DNA of 64,000 nucleotides from Cercospora beticola (GCF_033473495.1 NC_088938.1:3286001-3350000); one strand, 5' to 3'; numbered from the stretch's first letter, positions 42,304 to 53,527 are shown. Numbers and translations are program-made. The notes: generated by a model not told the origin, from the sequence alone.

Positions 42304-42623
42304 AAGAATTTCTCTAGATTGATTGGATGATTGTATGAGCGAGCGTCGAATTTTTATGTATTCATTTGAGGGACAATGGTCTTTCGTGTATAGGTTATGG
42401 CATTTCTTTCTGGTTCTTCATAAAAGATGGATTTGAGGATTGCATTACTTTTTAGCCAGATGTGCCGCAATAGGATGACGATTTTTCCCGTGCATTTAAT
42501 CAAGCAGCTGAAAAGTGATTAAACTTCACAGGCACAAATTCTCATTGCAGAAGAACGAATATCTTCGTGCCTGCTACATATCTCGACCTACCTGCAGACC
42601 CATTTCCTGATATAGTCACGAGA
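42304..42623. other. short convergent intergenic region
   Basis: 3' flanks of PEX13 and the GPALPP-type gene; no feature seen. Confidence 0.5.
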
Positions 42624-43597
42624 TCACAAATACGACCCTCCAGAAAACTTCCCAGCGAAGCCTTGAGCTTTATTCAACATTTCTCTGCGCTGTGTTGCCG
42701 AGATCACGCCTCCGCCTATATCTTTTTCTCGGTCAAAGGCGCGTTTGCTTGGGTCGTCTTCTAATTTCTCTGTAGAGCCATTTGCTTTGGATTTCTGAGA
42801 ATGTTGTTCTAATAGTGAGGGGCCGCATTTTTCCTGCATTCGAGGTTAGTAATGCGATGGTTCAAGACTTTTGTTATAGTCAAACTTACATTCACGATTC
42901 TGTGCGCTTCTTCATCTTTCCGTGCTTTGGCACTTTGTGCTGCGGAAGTTTTGTTCGTGGCAGCGCTGGTGGTCTTGTTGGTATTGCTACTACTGCTTAT
43001 GCCCATCATTTCGTCTTGCAATCGCTTTTGTTTTTGTTCGGGTGTTTCGTGCCATGTGGAATTGTCTGTTTCGCCCTTGTGGGCTCCTTTGCCGGCGAAT
43101 TTGGTTGGGCGGGCTTTGAGAGGGTCGAGACGTGCGGCGAGGTCGTCTTGTTTGGGGGGCATCATCATCCAGTCGTCGCGTTTGGGTTTGCTAGAGGTGA
43201 GCTCGTCGTTGTGGTCTCCATGGTAAGAACCTTGTGAGAGTGCTGTGCTTGGTGTTGGGTCGGCCGCGCTGGGTAGGGCTGGGCCATATCCGTCGTCGCT
43301 GTCATCGCTGCTGTCGTCTGCTTGTTGGTTTGGTGGTGGCCCGGGAGGTCGCTCGTCGAGAGGTGCTGGAGGGGGAGCTGGACCAGCTACTCTTCGAGGA
43401 GTCGAGCCCTGTGACTCCGGCTCTTCTTGTGCTGCAGGCAGTGCAGGTCCAATCTTTCTTCGCTTTTCTGGCTCTTCTGGACTTGCAGCCCGTTTTGCGC
43501 CGGAGGTCGTGGCAGCTTGTTCTCCCGCTTCCTCCTCCTGCTGTCTTTTTCTCTTGGCCAGTAAGTGCGGCGGCAGGTCTGGAGTCATGTCCGACAT
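42624..43597 (-). CDS. GPALPP-motif (DUF3752) protein (305 aa, two exons)
   Basis: Exons (minus) are 42890-43597 and 42624-42833, joined by a 56-nt GTAAGT...TGCAG intron with a CTAAC branch. Start MSDMTPDLPPHLLAKRKRQQ. GPALP repeats occur twice (KIGPALPAAQ, YGPALPSAA). Then KRDDWMMMPPKQDDLAARLDPLKARP, the DUF3752 core, and after the intron a C-terminal DPSKRAFDREKDIGGG...RREMLNKAQGFAGKFSGG. Proteins of this family are nuclear and associate with splicing or RNA processing factors; the exact role is unclear. An upstream TTG-initiated extension was ignored. Confidence 0.88.
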
Positions 43598-44016
43598 CGT
43601 GGTCGTTTGTTGCACGGTAACTTTGGCGAGGATGGTGGTTGTGGTGAAGTGCGCATGTGAAGGTGGAGCTGTCGTCAGCGGAGGCAAGCCCGCCCACGCT
43701 GCTCGACCACCTCAGAGCTCGCGACTTTCACTGCCAACCCATTGCGTCGCACGACATTGGCAAAGCGTTTTATTGACTCGGTGAGGGACTGGAGACGGAG
43801 TCCAGATTGAATAACGACCAGACGAACCGTCTCGACGACTGTGCCGCACGTGGGAAGCGATTACGACAACTTGATCCTTCCGCATATCCACCCACCTCCA
43901 TATATGCTGTCGAGACTCTCTTTGGTGGCACGCGGTCTGGCTAGAAAGGAGCGGCGAATTTCTTTCACCTCTGAATTGCACAACGACAAAGCAATGCGCG
44001 ACCAACGAGAAGACCT
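43598..44016. other. divergent promoter of the GPALPP gene and VPS8
   Basis: Shared 420-base upstream region, no gene seen. Confidence 0.5.
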
Positions 44017-47000
44017 ATGAGCTCCGTGATTGGAGACGCCCACGAAGGTGGCAGCAATGAGGATGTGGAAGCGGACGAGTCGACCAGAGACGCCGAGGCA
44101 AGGATAGAGACCGGCCAAGAGGAGGATAACGAAGACGTGGAGTATGGAGACTTCGAAGAGCCTTTGCCGCGTGAAGAGGTCCTAGCAGTAGAAGAAGGTG
44201 TGCTGCCAGAGCCTGGGGATGAACATGCGGACGCGGACACTACGGGAGCTGTGGACGATGCTGGAGATCAAGACTATGCGCAGCTGGAGAATGGACAGGA
44301 CAGCAGTGTTGCAGGAGAGGATGCAGATGCTGGTCCAAGCACACCAATAGCGAAGGGGAGTCCGTTGGGCAGCCCTCTCGACTCTGGGTCGATACCCGAT
44401 GATACTCCTTCGCGAGCTGGCTCAGTTGCTTCTACCGCACGCGATGCGTCGCCAATGCCACGACGGCCGTCGCAGCGCAAAGTCGTGCCAAGGACCCCTT
44501 CAGGCGCGTTGCAACCATTCGAGAGACGATTCGAGACCAGGCTATCGTCAGCACCTGCTTCGCCAAGAGCACAGTCCCCAGCATTCTTGAGCCCACATTC
44601 GCGGCAGATCTCCATTTCGTCTCAGCTCTCTGGTATCTCTTCGGATGCTGGTGATTCTGCTACTGACACTCCACAAGCGCCATGGGATGTGATACGATGG
44701 ACGAAGCTGCGCAAACTTACGGGCCAAGCCTTCTCTGAAAGTGGCAAGCGAAGTTTTGGACGTCCGACGTGTTCGGCTGTGTCGGCTCTGATTGCTGTAG
44801 GCACTTCTAAGGGTCTGGTTCTGGGTTTCGACTATCATCAGACTCTCAAAATCATTATTGGTCCTGGCACTAAGGCAACGGAATGTGGCTCTGTCACATC
44901 TCTGGCAATAGCTGCAGACTATTCGACGATCGCGAGTGGCCATGCGAACGGGTCTATCTTCACTTGGGAGGTTAGCAGACCTTCGAGGCCGTTTCTCCAT
45001 GTACCACCTCTCGATAGGAGCGTCCTCCGGGAGCGGGCCCATCCCGATGGACACTTAGAGGATTCTGCCATCTTGCACGTAGGCTTCCTCGGCACTCGCC
45101 ATACTGCGCTTGCCTCTGCCGATGCGGGCGGCATGGCCTTCTCTCATCTGGCCACAAGAGGACTTGGTGCAGTAACTAGATCGATCAAAACGACGCGGCT
45201 CCTAGGACGTTATCCTCCAGCTAGCCCACAGGAGGAACGAACGCGAAAACCTAGTTCCGTTCTCGCCTTCTCGCCTCTGCCGCTCGGTAATATCGAGCAG
45301 GCTACCGATTCTATGGGTCTGACGGCGCTTCTCACACCCTATCTGCTTGTCATTGTATCGACTACGCCGATTGCTCAGACCCAGCACAAATCTCCCAGAC
45401 CAAAGGACGTCACTCCACACAGCACTTTGAGCGGCTGTCTAGCCTGGTTTCCAGCCGTCAAGCTCAAAAGCTCCAGTGCCGACGCAGAGAAAGGCACATC
45501 GGACACTAAGCTAGTATATTGCTGGTCGAATGTGTTGACGGTTCTGGACGTCAAAATCGTGGAAGCCAAGGAGGAGGACAAACAAAAACCTCCGACGCTC
45601 GAGTTCCATGCTAGAAGTCGGTGGCGAGCGGATGAAGCCATTGTCGCTGTTCAATGGCTAAGTCGTTCCGTGCTCGGAGTATTAACCATAAGCCAGAGAC
45701 TGCTCATTGTTGAAGATGGCACTTTGCAAGTCACGGACTCCATCGATCTGCTCCACAGGCATATCTATCACCAAGACTTATTCTCACATCAGCTACAGAG
45801 TGTGGTAGAACGACTCGACTCAGAAGACCCGTCACTCCACGGGGTCATTGCGGATGCATTCTACATGAGCTTCAAGGCCTACAAAGGGCGCACTTTCCTT
45901 CTTGGCTTCAATGATCTCACTGTAGGCACACTTTCGAATTGGGCCGACAGACTAATGGCTCTCATGGAAAACGGCGACCACATCAATGCTATTCGACTCG
46001 CGACAGAATACTATACCGGAGGAGCCAACAATGTCGTTATCGGTCTGCCAGAGGCCGACGCTGCCAGACATGAAGTCGTCAGAGAGCGCTTATTGGCAAT
46101 GATATCCGCGTCGCTTAATTACACTTTTGCGCAACAAGATGAAGACAGGAATATCAGGCTGAAGGAGTTGGCTGAGGTGTGTTTTGAGGCATGCGTGGCC
46201 ATGAAGGAGCTGGACTATCTCTGCGCCACGGTATTTGAGATCTTCGAGGAGTCAGATGAAGAAGACGTCTTTATTGCAACGCTCGAGCCATATGTGCTCG
46301 ACGGTGAGCTAACCGGCCTTCCGCCAGCCGTCGTTGCTGCAACAGTCACATACTTCATCGGCGAAAATCAGGCAGCACGTTTGGAGGAGCTGCTCATCCG
46401 ATTGGACCCGCATTCTTTCGACCTGGACCAAGTCACGATGCTATGTCGACAGCACAGCCTGTACGATGCATTGATCTACGTATGGACACAAGCGATTCGG
46501 GACTATGTTTCGCCATTGATCGACTTGTTGTCGCTTATGATGATGATCCAAGAAGGGGATGAAGAGGAAGTGCGCCTCGACCACCCTTTCTATGCCCCAG
46601 CGATGAAGACATACGCATATTTGGCGTACTCCCTGACAGGGCGACGCTATCCGAGTGGCGATTTCATGGACGATGACGAAGCCTACCGCGCGAGGATGGA
46701 CTTGTATGAGTATCTTTTTTCTGGGACAGCTGTGGCGTGGCCACCAGGAACCAAGAAGATCCTTCACACCACGCAAAACAGATCCGAGGAGCCAGCGTTT
46801 CCATACCTGGATCTGCTTCTGCAATTCGACGCTGCTAGCTTCATGAGCATGCTGAATGAGGCATTTGAGGATCCTTTTCTGAATGAGAACGACGAGGAAG
46901 CCGCTGTGAATGGAACGAATCATTCAAATGGCGTTTTGAGCAAGAAGAAAAGCAGACAGCAAATCATTGAAATCATGCTGGACGTGATGCGACAAGGTGA

Positions 47001-48918
47001 ATTCGATCCCGAGCAAGTCGTGTACTTGGACATGTTTGTCGCACGAAGCATGTCGAAGTATCCAGGTCAGCTCATTCTGACTGGCACTTTGCTCAACGGC
47101 ACACTACAACGCTTGTGCCGGCCACCTCTTGAGTCACTGCGTGATGATTGTCAGCTCAGTGTGGAGTACTTGTTGTCGGTATATCACCCAGCGAATACTG
47201 CAGCTCTCATCGAAGCATTGCGGCACGCGAAATTCTTTCGCGTGTTGAAGACGGTCTATCGTGGAGAGAGGATGCTGACCGAGCTGTTATCAACTTACTT
47301 CGAGGATCCGGAAGACAAGGAGCATGTGTTCGATTGCATCACTTTCTGCCTTCGAGAAGTTCCCGGCTTGACACCGAAAGAGAGCGCTGCAATCAAAGGG
47401 CTCATCGCTGAGCACGTGCAAGACCTAGCAGACATCGATATCGTGGCGGCATCGCGCACTTTAGCAACAACCGCCGCGGATCTGCTGCAAACGAGTGTAG
47501 ATACTCTGTCCGACTCGTATCAGCAGTTCTTGTTTCTGCGAACCCTTTTGGAGCCTGCATTGCAAAGAGACCAGCGTGTGACCACATCGCCGTTGGCTCA
47601 GGACCGGCAAGCTGCTTTTACTGAGCAGTATGTACGCCTCATGTGTCAGCACGAGCCGCTACATGTAGCCGATTACATCAAAACCTTATCGACGAGCGAT
47701 CTCCGCCTCGAGCAGGTTCTACCAGCAATGGAGAAGTTGGGTGTCATTGATGCCGCGGTAGCTTTGCTCGCACGGGATGGTCTTGCACGAGATGCCATGG
47801 ACCGACTCGTTTCCCACATGCAAAGTTTGCAGCATGCTTTGGCAAGTTTGCTCCACTCAGCAGCCACGAATGTACAGATCACTCCGGCACAAGACACATG
47901 CGACGAACTTGTGGAGGACCTCGAAAAGTACACCAAAGTGGGCATTTGGTTATGCCAAGGGCAAAAATCGACCGCGATCCGTACGCCACGTCCGAGAACC
48001 AATTTGGCCTGGGAAATCGACGAAAACGACCTTGACATGGACGAGTTCTTGTGGTTGAACCTTGTCGATGCCATCGTGCAAGTGAGCCAGAATGTAGGCG
48101 CTGCCGCAAGCCATTACAATCGCCATCCTGCCGCACATGAGCCGGATAGCTTCGACACGAACAAACTTGCATCATCACTACGATCGAATGTGCAGCGGAC
48201 CTTCACAGCTCTGTTAGCTGCCACTGCAACACCGGATGTCCGAACAGGCTCCAACACCATTACCTCAACCAAGCAGTCCGCCCCAAATCACCTCAGCTTT
48301 CTTCGTATTCTCCGCGCCTTCCTCAGCCGCGCCTCCAGATTCGCACCGTCGCTGTCCGAACTTCGCGCCGTTCTCGCCGACATCTTCTCTGCCTACACAT
48401 TTGAACAGAGCGTCCTCGAACTTGCACACGGCCTCCTGGGCGCAGACGTTTTCGCCGAAATCGACGAAGTTGTTACGCTCCGCCAACGCGGGTGGCGGCC
48501 TCGCACCCAAGTCTGCGAACATTGTAAGCGTCGCGCTTGGGGTCCCGGATCAGGCGAGATCGTTTGGGATGAGTGGGTGCTGAAGGAACAGGAACGAGAA
48601 GTGGAGAAAGCGAGAAAGGTCCTGGAACGAGGCGGTGGAGAACAGGCGAGAAGGCTGTCGAGAGGGAAAAGGAAGATGTCAGTGCCTACCACGCCTGGGG
48701 TTGGACCTGTTCCGGACGAGGAGGAAAGGAAGAAGCTGAGTTTGGTGGTCTTCGCCTGCAGGCATGTTTTTCATCGGGTCTGTCTCGATGGAGAGGGGAG
48801 AGAAGGTGGCGCAGGATTCCTGGCGGCAGGCAGTGGCGGGGGAAGATTGGGACTTACAGCTGCGGCAACGGTGGGAAGAAGAGAGATGTATAAATGCCCG
48901 ATTTGTGTAGAATCGTAG
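44017..48918 (+). CDS. VPS8: VPS8, CORVET tethering complex subunit (1633 aa)
   Basis: An acidic N-terminus (about 1-120) precedes a beta-propeller beginning near residue 250 (GTSKGLVLGFDYHQTL, IIGPGTKATECGSVTSLA, YSTIASGHANGSIFTWE), typical of Vps8. A long alpha-solenoid with clathrin-heavy-chain-like repeats follows. The C-terminal RING-type domain has CEHCKRRAW (about 1499), FACRHVFHRVC (about 1580) and CPICVES (about 1626). Vps8 is the Rab5/Vps21-binding subunit of CORVET, which tethers early endosomes. Single uninterrupted exon. Its last 49 bases recur at 53002-53050 beyond the CorA/HET genes. Confidence 0.94.
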   Translation: MSSVIGDAHEGGSNEDVEADESTRDAEARIETGQEEDNEDVEYGDFEEPLPREEVLAVEEGVLPEPGDEHADADTTGAVDDAGDQDYAQLENGQDSSVAGEDADAGPSTPIAKGSPLGSPLDSGSIPDDTPSRAGSVASTARDASPMPRRPSQRKVVPRTPSGALQPFERRFETRLSSAPASPRAQSPAFLSPHSRQISISSQLSGISSDAGDSATDTPQAPWDVIRWTKLRKLTGQAFSESGKRSFGRPTCSAVSALIAVGTSKGLVLGFDYHQTLKIIIGPGTKATECGSVTSLAIAADYSTIASGHANGSIFTWEVSRPSRPFLHVPPLDRSVLRERAHPDGHLEDSAILHVGFLGTRHTALASADAGGMAFSHLATRGLGAVTRSIKTTRLLGRYPPASPQEERTRKPSSVLAFSPLPLGNIEQATDSMGLTALLTPYLLVIVSTTPIAQTQHKSPRPKDVTPHSTLSGCLAWFPAVKLKSSSADAEKGTSDTKLVYCWSNVLTVLDVKIVEAKEEDKQKPPTLEFHARSRWRADEAIVAVQWLSRSVLGVLTISQRLLIVEDGTLQVTDSIDLLHRHIYHQDLFSHQLQSVVERLDSEDPSLHGVIADAFYMSFKAYKGRTFLLGFNDLTVGTLSNWADRLMALMENGDHINAIRLATEYYTGGANNVVIGLPEADAARHEVVRERLLAMISASLNYTFAQQDEDRNIRLKELAEVCFEACVAMKELDYLCATVFEIFEESDEEDVFIATLEPYVLDGELTGLPPAVVAATVTYFIGENQAARLEELLIRLDPHSFDLDQVTMLCRQHSLYDALIYVWTQAIRDYVSPLIDLLSLMMMIQEGDEEEVRLDHPFYAPAMKTYAYLAYSLTGRRYPSGDFMDDDEAYRARMDLYEYLFSGTAVAWPPGTKKILHTTQNRSEEPAFPYLDLLLQFDAASFMSMLNEAFEDPFLNENDEEAAVNGTNHSNGVLSKKKSRQQIIEIMLDVMRQGEFDPEQVVYLDMFVARSMSKYPGQLILTGTLLNGTLQRLCRPPLESLRDDCQLSVEYLLSVYHPANTAALIEALRHAKFFRVLKTVYRGERMLTELLSTYFEDPEDKEHVFDCITFCLREVPGLTPKESAAIKGLIAEHVQDLADIDIVAASRTLATTAADLLQTSVDTLSDSYQQFLFLRTLLEPALQRDQRVTTSPLAQDRQAAFTEQYVRLMCQHEPLHVADYIKTLSTSDLRLEQVLPAMEKLGVIDAAVALLARDGLARDAMDRLVSHMQSLQHALASLLHSAATNVQITPAQDTCDELVEDLEKYTKVGIWLCQGQKSTAIRTPRPRTNLAWEIDENDLDMDEFLWLNLVDAIVQVSQNVGAAASHYNRHPAAHEPDSFDTNKLASSLRSNVQRTFTALLAATATPDVRTGSNTITSTKQSAPNHLSFLRILRAFLSRASRFAPSLSELRAVLADIFSAYTFEQSVLELAHGLLGADVFAEIDEVVTLRQRGWRPRTQVCEHCKRRAWGPGSGEIVWDEWVLKEQEREVEKARKVLERGGGEQARRLSRGKRKMSVPTTPGVGPVPDEEERKKLSLVVFACRHVFHRVCLDGEGREGGAGFLAAGSGGGRLGLTAAATVGRREMYKCPICVES
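48870..48918 (+). repeat. left copy of a 49 bp direct repeat (3' end of VPS8)
   Basis: Covers the last 16 codons of VPS8 including the stop. The partner at 53002-53050 matches at 46 of 49 positions. Confidence 0.9.
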
Positions 48919-49221
48919 TAGGGACAATGTGAACAGAAGTATTGCCATTCCGCAGCACCTCCATGGACCGCTAATATTTGACGCTTGCAGTGCCAATATT
49001 TGACTGGGCTCGGGCGGGTTTTTCGAAGAGGGCAGGAGGCCGCGGGGAAACATGTCCGCAATCAATCCTTCATGCAGGCGAAGCACAGTGTGGCGGCCTA
49101 GCTACCCAGCCTACCCAGCCGCATCGCTGCTCGGCCGTGGACGACATGTGCAGGCTGGAGGAACTTCACCGCATCATGTTGGATAATCTTTGAGCCTCAT
49201 CATCAAGAAGTCTTCCCTCAC
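48919..49221. other. intergenic
   Basis: 3' flank of VPS8 and promoter of the CorA-like gene; no feature seen. Confidence 0.5.
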
Positions 49222-50703
49222 ATGGCTCCTTCGTCCCGGCCCAGCAGGTCCGACCATCACGACGATGCTCGGGAGTTCTCCAGCGAGGCTGCACAGACGG
49301 ACTGGGAGTTCCCTAAATTTCGTACAGAACTGCGCAACGACCGTCTTCGGCGCCCCAGAATCGCAAATTTGGTATACGGCGAAGACGGTTGTGCATCTAG
49401 GACTGAGTACTCTGACCCGGGCGCGCTGTGGCAAGCGTTAGCTGAAAGGCCAGACCAACGTTCATCTGAAGTGCGACTGGCGATCTGTGAGGATGTCTCT
49501 CCGGATCTTCTTGCAATGCTGGGAAACTCCTACAATGTTGACCCGGAATTCTTCCAAGCCCACATGGATGCGAGCGTGTCACGGTTTTCGAAACTCTTCC
49601 CCAATCCACCATTGCCAGTCTCGGAGAATCTCGAATCGTCTGCCCATCTTACGCTGCACTATCCTCGGGCACGCTACTTTGCAACGCCGGCAGATTTCGC
49701 GGAAGCAAAGCGAGAAATGGAACAGTTCACGATAATGAGGCCAATGTTGGGGGACAAAGTTTGGCAACCCACAGACTGGCTGAGTACAGAGTCTCAAGTA
49801 TCGATCATTCTCGCGAAGACTTCATTATGGGTCGACAAGCTGGACAATGGAGCTATGACAGGTATTCGACTACGCACGACTTCGTCCTCAGTCTAGCTAA
49901 TTGACTTAGGGATCCTCCTCCTGGACCCTGCTCTCGAATCGGGTTCTGAACTGCGGGCGGATTATCAGCCGTTCACCAGCTCGTCTGGGAAATTGCACCG
50001 GGTGAACATCGAGACGTCGAAAGAGAGAGCTCAGAAAGGCTCACTTTTCGACAAAATTGTGGACGCCTGCTCTAGCTTCGGCGCGGAGGACCTTTCGCGT
50101 ATCCACAGGGACCCCAGATGCATCGCCATGCCAATGTATCATCAAGTGATCGCCGATTGGTTCCAGGTCTTAAATTGGTTGATGGGAGTATTAAGTGCTC
50201 TCGAGTGGCAATTCGAGAAACCCTCGTGGGGTGAAAAGCCAGAGGATCTCAACAACATACTGAGACAGCTTTTGCCATGGCGCCGGACCGCAACCGATTG
50301 TCTCTCGATGATCGACGACAATATTGCCAATCTCTTCCCAAGCACGACCTCAAAATCGCACCAGAAGCAGTCTGACATATTCGAGCTGTGGACCGATTTC
50401 AGGACTCTGCGACAACAGGCCAATGAGGTCAATGCTCGGATCGGAAGTATCGAAAGTGTTATATTCAACACTATTGCGCTTCAAGAAAGTCGAACGTCCC
50501 TAAGGCAGGCCAGACAAGTTCAGTGGCTCACCTACCTTGCCTTTCTTTTCATCCCAGCCAGCTTCGCGGCAAGCTTCTTCGGTATGAGTATAGGCGAGCC
50601 TGAGAACTCCAAGGTCTTTACTTCCATCATAATCGCAACCTCCATACCATTGGCACTTTCTGGCTTGGTAGCCTACATTTGGCATTTACGGGAGCGCTCA
50701 TAA
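49222..50703 (+). CDS. CorA-like divalent-cation transporter homolog (477 aa, two exons)
   Basis: Exons 49222-49861 and 49910-50703, joined by a 48-nt GTATTC...TTAG intron. The N-terminal cytosolic part ends in a long helix (about 380-400, LRQQANEVNARIGSIESV). It is followed by two membrane helices, WLTYLAFLFIPASFAASFFGM and FTSIIIATSIPLALSGLVAYIW, the CorA topology. The conserved GMN at the end of the first helix is GMS here (FFGMSIGE), so Mg2+ selectivity is doubtful. Such divergent CorA homologs are frequent in Pezizomycotina accessory regions. It sits with the HET gene inside the segment bounded by VPS8 3' ends. Confidence 0.85.
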
Positions 50704-51258
50704 GGCTTTTGCTCGTCTTCGATTCTGTAGGACGAGGCGAGAGGTCAGACGACGAAGGGCTCAAGGTTCTTTCTGGGAATGCAGAGCTGCGAAACTACAT
50801 CCAAACGTGGCAGCTATTCTCAAGGCATCGTGGCCTCGTATCAGGTCAAAGGCACAAGCTTTGTGGCATCCCGAAGAAGAAGACGAAGGTAGCAGAACAC
50901 GAAGCATCTTGCACAGCGTTGCACACGACTACATTGAGAGCCGCAGTTATCGGCCCCATGTCGCTGGGCCAGCCACATCACTGTAGTCGCATATACTAGA
51001 GCCTACAAGGATCAGAGTCGCTGTACTGCGCTCAGACGAGTATGCACAAGATCCGGGCTGAAGACGCGAAAGCAATGGCCGCATCCTTCATGCACGCACA
51101 GCGCCACAGCTCACTCTGCCCCGCATATCGCCCACCTGCCACCTCACCAGCTTTTCTCAGCTCCATTGCGCTGGGAACAGGCTGTCTAAAGCTAGGCCTG
51201 ATGTCACGCAGATTATCGTGAGGATTACAGCGCCCGCGGGCTCCAGCTTTCGATCTGG
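50704..51258. other. intergenic
   Basis: No gene seen; promoter of the HET gene. Confidence 0.5.
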
Positions 51259-52926
51259 ATGATGAGGCTTCTGAACACATACACGCAGGCCTTCGAGGAA
51301 TTCTTTGGCTCACGCCTACCTCACTACGCCATACTGTCCCACGTCTGGTCCCCAAGCGAGGCCTCGCACGAAGCATTTCGTAACACACATTTGACTCGGT
51401 CGCCTGGCCATATCAAAATTCAGAGGCTGTGTGAAATCGCGAGTGCCGGATTGCAAGGATGGTTTTTCCCTCTGCAATACGTATGGATTGACACAATCTG
51501 TATCGACAAGCGCAGCTCGGCCGAGCTGTCAGAAGCGATCAACAAGATGTATGGATACTACGATCGTGCGGAAGTCTGTCTGGTCTTCCTCCCGGACGTT
51601 GATCCAGTCTCGCTGAGGCCTGGCGCACGAGATGCGTCTGACATGGAAGGCATCCGACAAATAGATGGCTTCGCGCCTTTTCTTGAAGAACAATTCATTC
51701 ACACGAGGTGGTTTAAGCGTGGCTGGACATTGCAGGAGCTCCTGGCTCCGGAGAAGCTACTCTTCTTCAACTCTCGATTTGAGCCTTTGGGCGGCCGCAT
51801 CCTTTGCGACAGCAGCGAGAAGGCACAAATGGCGACATTCAGGATGATTGAAGGAGTACCTCACAGCATCAGGAATGGTCCAACTATCAGCAATTTGATC
51901 ATGAAAGGGACCGGTATCGACGAGGATGTTCTTGCCTCCGGATTACGAATCGCTAAGCCTTGTATCGCCAAACGTATGAGCTGGGCAGCCCACCGCACCA
52001 CCACGCGAGACGAAGACATTGCATACTGCTTATTGGGAATCTTTGACGTCAACATGCCCCTGCTGTACGGCGAAGGTGCCGTGAAGGCTTTCACGCGTCT
52101 CCAGATGAAGATCCTCGCCACCTCTACAGACGAGTCGATATTTGCATGGAAGCTTGCAGACCATTTACAAGCCTGGAGTGGCCTCCTGGCTCCCAGCCCA
52201 AAGGCGTTTGCGGGCTGCCAGAATATGTCTGAGATCCCATACGATACCGCTGCAGAGACTCGCGGGCTGAAATCCTTTTACTACAAAACTAAAGAAGGAC
52301 TTGAACTTGCCCTAAGCCTTCCAAGATCCTTGACGCCGTTCAACGACAGACGCTGGATACACCCATTACGATGCGGTTTTCTGCTCGAGAAAGGTAAAAT
52401 CCGAAGATGCTCTCTACAAGTGAGGACCAAGCCACGTCAAGCAGGTAGATCCGCGGATCACCCGCTCACCGCACAGCGCTGGCGTGCGAGTATCTTCTAC
52501 CTCGACGGAGCCGATGAATACCAGGCGTTGAAGCAAGCACTAGGCTGGGGCAGACCACATTTACTCGCTGAGAGCTCTGATCAGGTGATTACAGCCCAAA
52601 ATGAACTCATCGGGCATCTTTCCTCAGCCCTTTCTGGTTACGAAATCCTTCTGCAGGGTGCTCATATGACCTGGAGAGAATGGATGCCAGGTTTGACCGC
52701 ACAGTCTAACGTCGTTAGATTGGTCTTTCCGTATTATACGTTACGCAGCGAACCAAATTTAGGAGCTCTGATGCCAGAAGATCGAGGCATGGTCAATGCG
52801 ATGACATTGCGCAGATACACTGTAAAATCTCAAACAAGCGCAGCAGCTCATTTTCAATCTTCTGAAACTGTTTTTGTGACGGGCGTACAAGGCTCATTCC
52901 GACATAGACGACCAGTTGGATCTTGA
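51259..52926 (+). CDS. HET-domain protein, DUF8212 class (555 aa)
   Basis: Starts MMRLLNTYTQAFEEFFG, then the HET motifs HYAILSHVW, YVWIDTICIDKRSSAELSEAI, RAEVCLVFLPDV and FKRGWTLQELLAPEKLLFF (about residues 22-175). The block MSWAAHRTTTRDEDIAYCLLG, with MPLLYGEG after it (about 233-275), identifies the class that joins HET to DUF8212. A variable C-terminal half (about 300-555) has no recognised domain. HET proteins trigger incompatibility or cell death on non-self recognition and are often under balancing selection. Single intact exon, in contrast to the broken HET gene at 5858-7670. Confidence 0.92.
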   Translation: MMRLLNTYTQAFEEFFGSRLPHYAILSHVWSPSEASHEAFRNTHLTRSPGHIKIQRLCEIASAGLQGWFFPLQYVWIDTICIDKRSSAELSEAINKMYGYYDRAEVCLVFLPDVDPVSLRPGARDASDMEGIRQIDGFAPFLEEQFIHTRWFKRGWTLQELLAPEKLLFFNSRFEPLGGRILCDSSEKAQMATFRMIEGVPHSIRNGPTISNLIMKGTGIDEDVLASGLRIAKPCIAKRMSWAAHRTTTRDEDIAYCLLGIFDVNMPLLYGEGAVKAFTRLQMKILATSTDESIFAWKLADHLQAWSGLLAPSPKAFAGCQNMSEIPYDTAAETRGLKSFYYKTKEGLELALSLPRSLTPFNDRRWIHPLRCGFLLEKGKIRRCSLQVRTKPRQAGRSADHPLTAQRWRASIFYLDGADEYQALKQALGWGRPHLLAESSDQVITAQNELIGHLSSALSGYEILLQGAHMTWREWMPGLTAQSNVVRLVFPYYTLRSEPNLGALMPEDRGMVNAMTLRRYTVKSQTSAAAHFQSSETVFVTGVQGSFRHRRPVGS

Positions 52927-53527
52927 AACGAGCACTGTTTAGCCGATGATAATCACAAGGTGTCTAGCTGAAGGTCGAATAGACAACTGTGCCTGTAGGG
53001 TGGTGGGAAGAAGGGAGATGTACAAATGTCCGATTTGTGTAGAATCGTAGGAAATGAGAAGCATGTGAAGTGTCAATTATGAATCCAATGTGTTCTGCTA
53101 TTTCCTGCTATCACGTTCAAGACTTTCTATGCCTTCGGGGGTCGTTAATGATTAAACATTGGCGCTTTGGTCATCCACGTACCCCCAGAGCTTGTGCAAG
53201 CAGTGTTGTAAATCACGAGCACTTGACACGTTCTTTTGTCTTCAATTGAATATCATGCCATCTGGTACTATGCTCGATGGACTCTTACCTAATTTCAATC
53301 TCTACATTGTACATGAGATCGAACGACAATGGTATATTCTCTCGAGAAAAGTTGGCCTTGTTGTATTGTACCTGAAGTCTCGCTCGGAATGTGCTGGTAC
53401 TAAGCACATGGAAAGCTGTTCCAGCATATGAATCTGTCGTCGAACGAATATTTGAACAGTGCTTTTGCATTTGCGCAAATGGTCGCATCCTCGCAACATT
53501 GTCCTAAAACGATGTCCCCATTGCCTC
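52927..53527. other. intergenic with a VPS8 3'-end relic
   Basis: Holds the right copy of the 49 bp repeat. The rest, AT-rich at 53050-53480, shows no gene. Confidence 0.6.
53002..53050 (+). repeat. right copy of the 49 bp repeat: relic of a VPS8 3' end
   Basis: Reads VGRREMYKCPICVES then TAG, identical in protein to the VPS8 C-terminus. Differences from 48870-48918 are A to G, T to C and C to T, each at a synonymous third position (AGA/AGG, TAT/TAC, TGC/TGT). Upstream sequence is unrelated; downstream only loosely similar. Confidence 0.9.
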
